Below are positions 12,458 to 15,571 of a DNA stretch of 15,571 bases, piece after piece; positions within the stretch are counted from its first letter, which is position 1; the number at the start of each line of letters is the position of its first letter. Source of the DNA: JACPFV01 sp035526825 (GTDB taxonomy: Bacteria > Pseudomonadota > Gammaproteobacteria > Nevskiales > Nevskiaceae); assembly GCA_035526825.1 (NCBI GenBank), contig DATLBT010000025.1:1-15571 (forward strand), written 5' to 3'. The position numbers and the translations under genes are program-made. The notes beneath the pieces are model-generated. The model was not told the origin of the DNA and searched no databases. It saw nothing but the letters and a program-made list of their open reading frames with translations.

Positions 12458-13150
12458 TTAGGGACGCGCCCCTTTATTTTCTTGCGGCCACGGCCGGCCC
12501 CGGGGGCGACGCTTCAATGGGACGCCAGCGCGCATCTCAAGGCTGCTTACAAAATCGTCACTGCCGCAAGGCAGGCCCCGAAGAGACTGCGTCCGAAGCA
12601 AATTGACTTGCGTCGAATCTTCCTCGCTGCTGAGCCACTTCGGCCAATCTGCCGTGGAGACGAAGTCCCGTGGTAACGCGTTCCGGCCGTTAACAACGGG
12701 GTCTGTGCGCAAGCCGCAATGCATCGCCGCACTCGACCACGCATAGTCTTGAGCCTTCTGCACCATGCCAGCGCGGACCGGGTTGCGCTCGACATAACGG
12801 ATCGCCGTCCACAGATGCGACTCGTCCAGCGCGGCCGAGAAGTAGCGTCCCTGCATCACATGACCCTTGAAGCCGGTGATGCGGTTGAAACGCTGCGCGT
12901 ATCGGGTGTGCAGGCGGTGAAACACGCGCTCGAACGAGTCTGCAGCGAGCAGAATTGCCACGAAGTGGACATGGTTCCTCATGAGGCAGTAAGCGATCAT
13001 CTCAACCTCTGCGGCCGCGCAGTACTCCTTCAGCCACTCGAGATATTGGGTGCGGTCAGCGTTGCAGAGGAAAATGTCTGCCTGACGGTTACCCCGTTGC
13101 GTCACGTGATGTGGCAATCCCGGGAAAACCGGACGTGCGATCCTCGGCAT
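12458..13150 (-). CDS. REP-associated tyrosine transposase (RAYT, Y1_Tnp family)
   Basis: A 230-residue single-strand DNA transposase related to IS200/IS605 TnpA. The HUH motif is H60-V-H62 in AYCLMRNHVHFVA, and the catalytic tyrosine is Y84 in LHTRYAQRFN. The N-terminal MPRIARPVFPGLPHHVTQRGNR and the segment RYVERNPVRAGMV are hallmarks of RAYTs, as is the basic tail LKRRPRGRP. RAYTs nick and move REP hairpins, and are normally vertically inherited. The start is the ATG at 13150, with AAGGA eight bases upstream (13159-13163). The frame is complete with both catalytic motifs, so the enzyme may be active. The last residues and the stop are encoded by the left flanking repeat. The gene faces opposite to the FHA gene and lies on the same strand as acs, shielded from it by a terminator-like repeat. 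Confidence 0.95.
   Translation of the reverse strand: MPRIARPVFPGLPHHVTQRGNRQADIFLCNADRTQYLEWLKEYCAAAEVEMIAYCLMRNHVHFVAILLAADSFERVFHRLHTRYAQRFNRITGFKGHVMQGRYFSAALDESHLWTAIRYVERNPVRAGMVQKAQDYAWSSAAMHCGLRTDPVVNGRNALPRDFVSTADWPKWLSSEEDSTQVNLLRTQSLRGLPCGSDDFVSSLEMRAGVPLKRRPRGRPWPQENKGARP
12460..12482 (+). terminator. Left RAYT-flanking repeat; weak terminator of the FHA gene
   Basis: Just after the FHA stop, AGGG and CCCT can pair around ACGCGC, and TTATTTTCTT follows. The left stem is shortened compared with the right copy because it joins the FHA stop, so the hairpin is weaker. On the minus strand the same bases encode the RAYT C-terminal E-N-K-G-A-R-P and its stop codon (TAA, 12458-12460). 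Confidence 0.4.
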
Positions 13151-13215
13151 GGGCGCGATCCTTCTTGTTCTTATTCTTGGCGCCCATACAGGCTACCACC
13201 GCCGTTGCGACAGCC

Positions 13216-13247
13216 ATAAAACAAAATAAAGGGGCGCGTCCCCTTTA
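13216..13247 (-). terminator. Right RAYT-flanking repeat acting as intrinsic terminator of acs
   Basis: On the minus strand, 10 bases after the acs stop, TAAAGGGG and CCCCTTTA form a perfect eight-pair stem around ACGCG (13247-13227), followed at once by TTTTGTTTTATGG. Stem plus U-rich tail is the form of a Rho-independent terminator. The same palindrome is one of the two inverted repeats of the RAYT element, so one sequence probably serves both roles. Confidence 0.65.
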
Positions 13248-13257
13248 GAAGGGCAAT

Positions 13258-15225
<1,968 letters not shown>

Positions 15226-15253
15226 GGGCAACCCTTGTTGGTTCGCGCCTATC

Positions 15254-15571
15254 CTAACCGTGGTCGTCGATCGATCGGTCCTTGGTCTCGCGCAGGAACA
15301 GCGTGCCGATGACTAGCGTCATCACGGCGATGCCGATCGGATACCAGAGGCCGAAGTAGATGTTGCCCGAGGATGCGACCATCGCGGTCGCCAGCAGCGG
15401 CAGCATGCCGCCGAACCAGCCGTTGCCGAGGTGGTACGGCAGCGACATCGACGTGTAGCGGATGCGAGTTGGGAAAAGTTCGACCAGGAACGCGGCAATC
15501 GGGCCGTACACCATGGTCACGTACAGCACCAGGAGCACCAGCAGCGCCAGCGTGCCGGCGTAGTTGATCTG
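15254..15571 (-). CDS. MFS transporter, C-terminal part (5' end outside window)
   Basis: The last 105 residues of a major-facilitator transporter, entering from the right edge with codon one at 15571-15569 (Q-I-N-Y). There are three hydrophobic segments: LVLLVLYVTMVYGPIAAFLV, GMLPLLATAMV and YPIGIAVMTLVIGTLFL. The loop VELFPTRIRYTSMSLPYHLGNGWFGG is typical of the metabolite:H+ symporter (MHS) subfamily, which includes ProP, KgtP and ShiA. The protein ends with a short cytoplasmic tail (ETKDRSIDDHG). The substrate cannot be read from this fragment. Its place 28 bases ahead of acs on the same strand suggests import of acetate or a related small carboxylate, which is inference from context. Confidence 0.88.
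   Translation of the reverse strand, partial: QINYAGTLALLVLLVLYVTMVYGPIAAFLVELFPTRIRYTSMSLPYHLGNGWFGGMLPLLATAMVASSGNIYFGLWYPIGIAVMTLVIGTLFLRETKDRSIDDHG

Larger units (their letters stand above)
12460..13247 (-). mobile_element. RAYT element: transposase gene between inverted REP-like repeats
   Basis: The element consists of a Y1 (HUH) transposase gene and two inverted copies of GGGACGCGCCCCTTTATTTT (12461-12480 on the plus strand, 13223-13242 on the minus strand), identical over 20 bases. It sits between convergent host genes: the left repeat abuts the FHA-gene stop and the right repeat ends 10 bases from the acs stop, so neither host gene looks broken. RAYTs act on REP hairpins and are usually domesticated single-copy genes rather than active insertion sequences. 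No target-site duplication is expected for this class and none is seen. Confidence 0.8.

Noticed and set aside
12458..13150. Active IS200-type insertion sequence
   Set aside because: The length, N-terminal signature and basic tail fit RAYTs, which are usually single-copy and REP-linked; nothing here shows recent transposition.

Overview
The window (high GC, densely coded) comes from a Gram-negative proteobacterium, most likely a beta- or gammaproteobacterium. The signs are a proteobacterial-type Rho C-terminus, an LpxH-like phosphoesterase, a periplasmic PDZ protein behind an ECF sigma/anti-sigma pair, and RAYT/REP elements. I cannot place it more precisely. There are 16 protein-coding genes (two cut by the window edges), no rRNA, tRNA or CRISPR, and no gene-free stretch above about 200 bases.

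Layout: (1) 2-2684: the 3' end of rho (+) converges on purD (-), which lies 3' of an LpxH-like metallophosphoesterase gene. That gene is preceded by a perfect-consensus sigma-54 promoter, a possible IHF site and a leader hairpin. (2) 7464-2887 (-): a tightly packed five-gene run encoding an NADPH:quinone-reductase-like MDR protein, a TVP38/TMEM64 membrane protein, a MerA/Lpd-like flavoprotein, a secreted protein of unknown function and a GST. The first three junctions are 4-base NTGA overlaps, so translation is probably coupled. (3) 9684-7567 (-): ECF sigma factor, single-pass putative anti-sigma factor and secreted double-PDZ protein, which look like an envelope-stress module. (4) 10754-9846 (-): an alpha/beta hydrolase, divergent from a compact CysH-like protein (+) and an FHA/polyproline protein (+). 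(5) 12460-13247: a RAYT transposase gene flanked by inverted 20-base repeats, sitting between the convergent FHA and acs genes. (6) 15571-13258 (-): the end of an MHS-type MFS transporter followed closely by acs, fitting uptake and activation of a small carboxylate.

A recurrent theme is short palindromic repeats at gene ends. Three different families supply the stop codons or last residues of purD, the hydrolase and the RAYT, and the RAYT-flanking copies also look like intrinsic terminators for acs and, more weakly, the FHA gene. The strongest regulatory observation is the sigma-54 site upstream of the LpxH-like gene. The most interesting possible systems are the coupled redox/membrane operon and the sigma/anti-sigma/PDZ module. 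I found no wholly new defence or mobile system.
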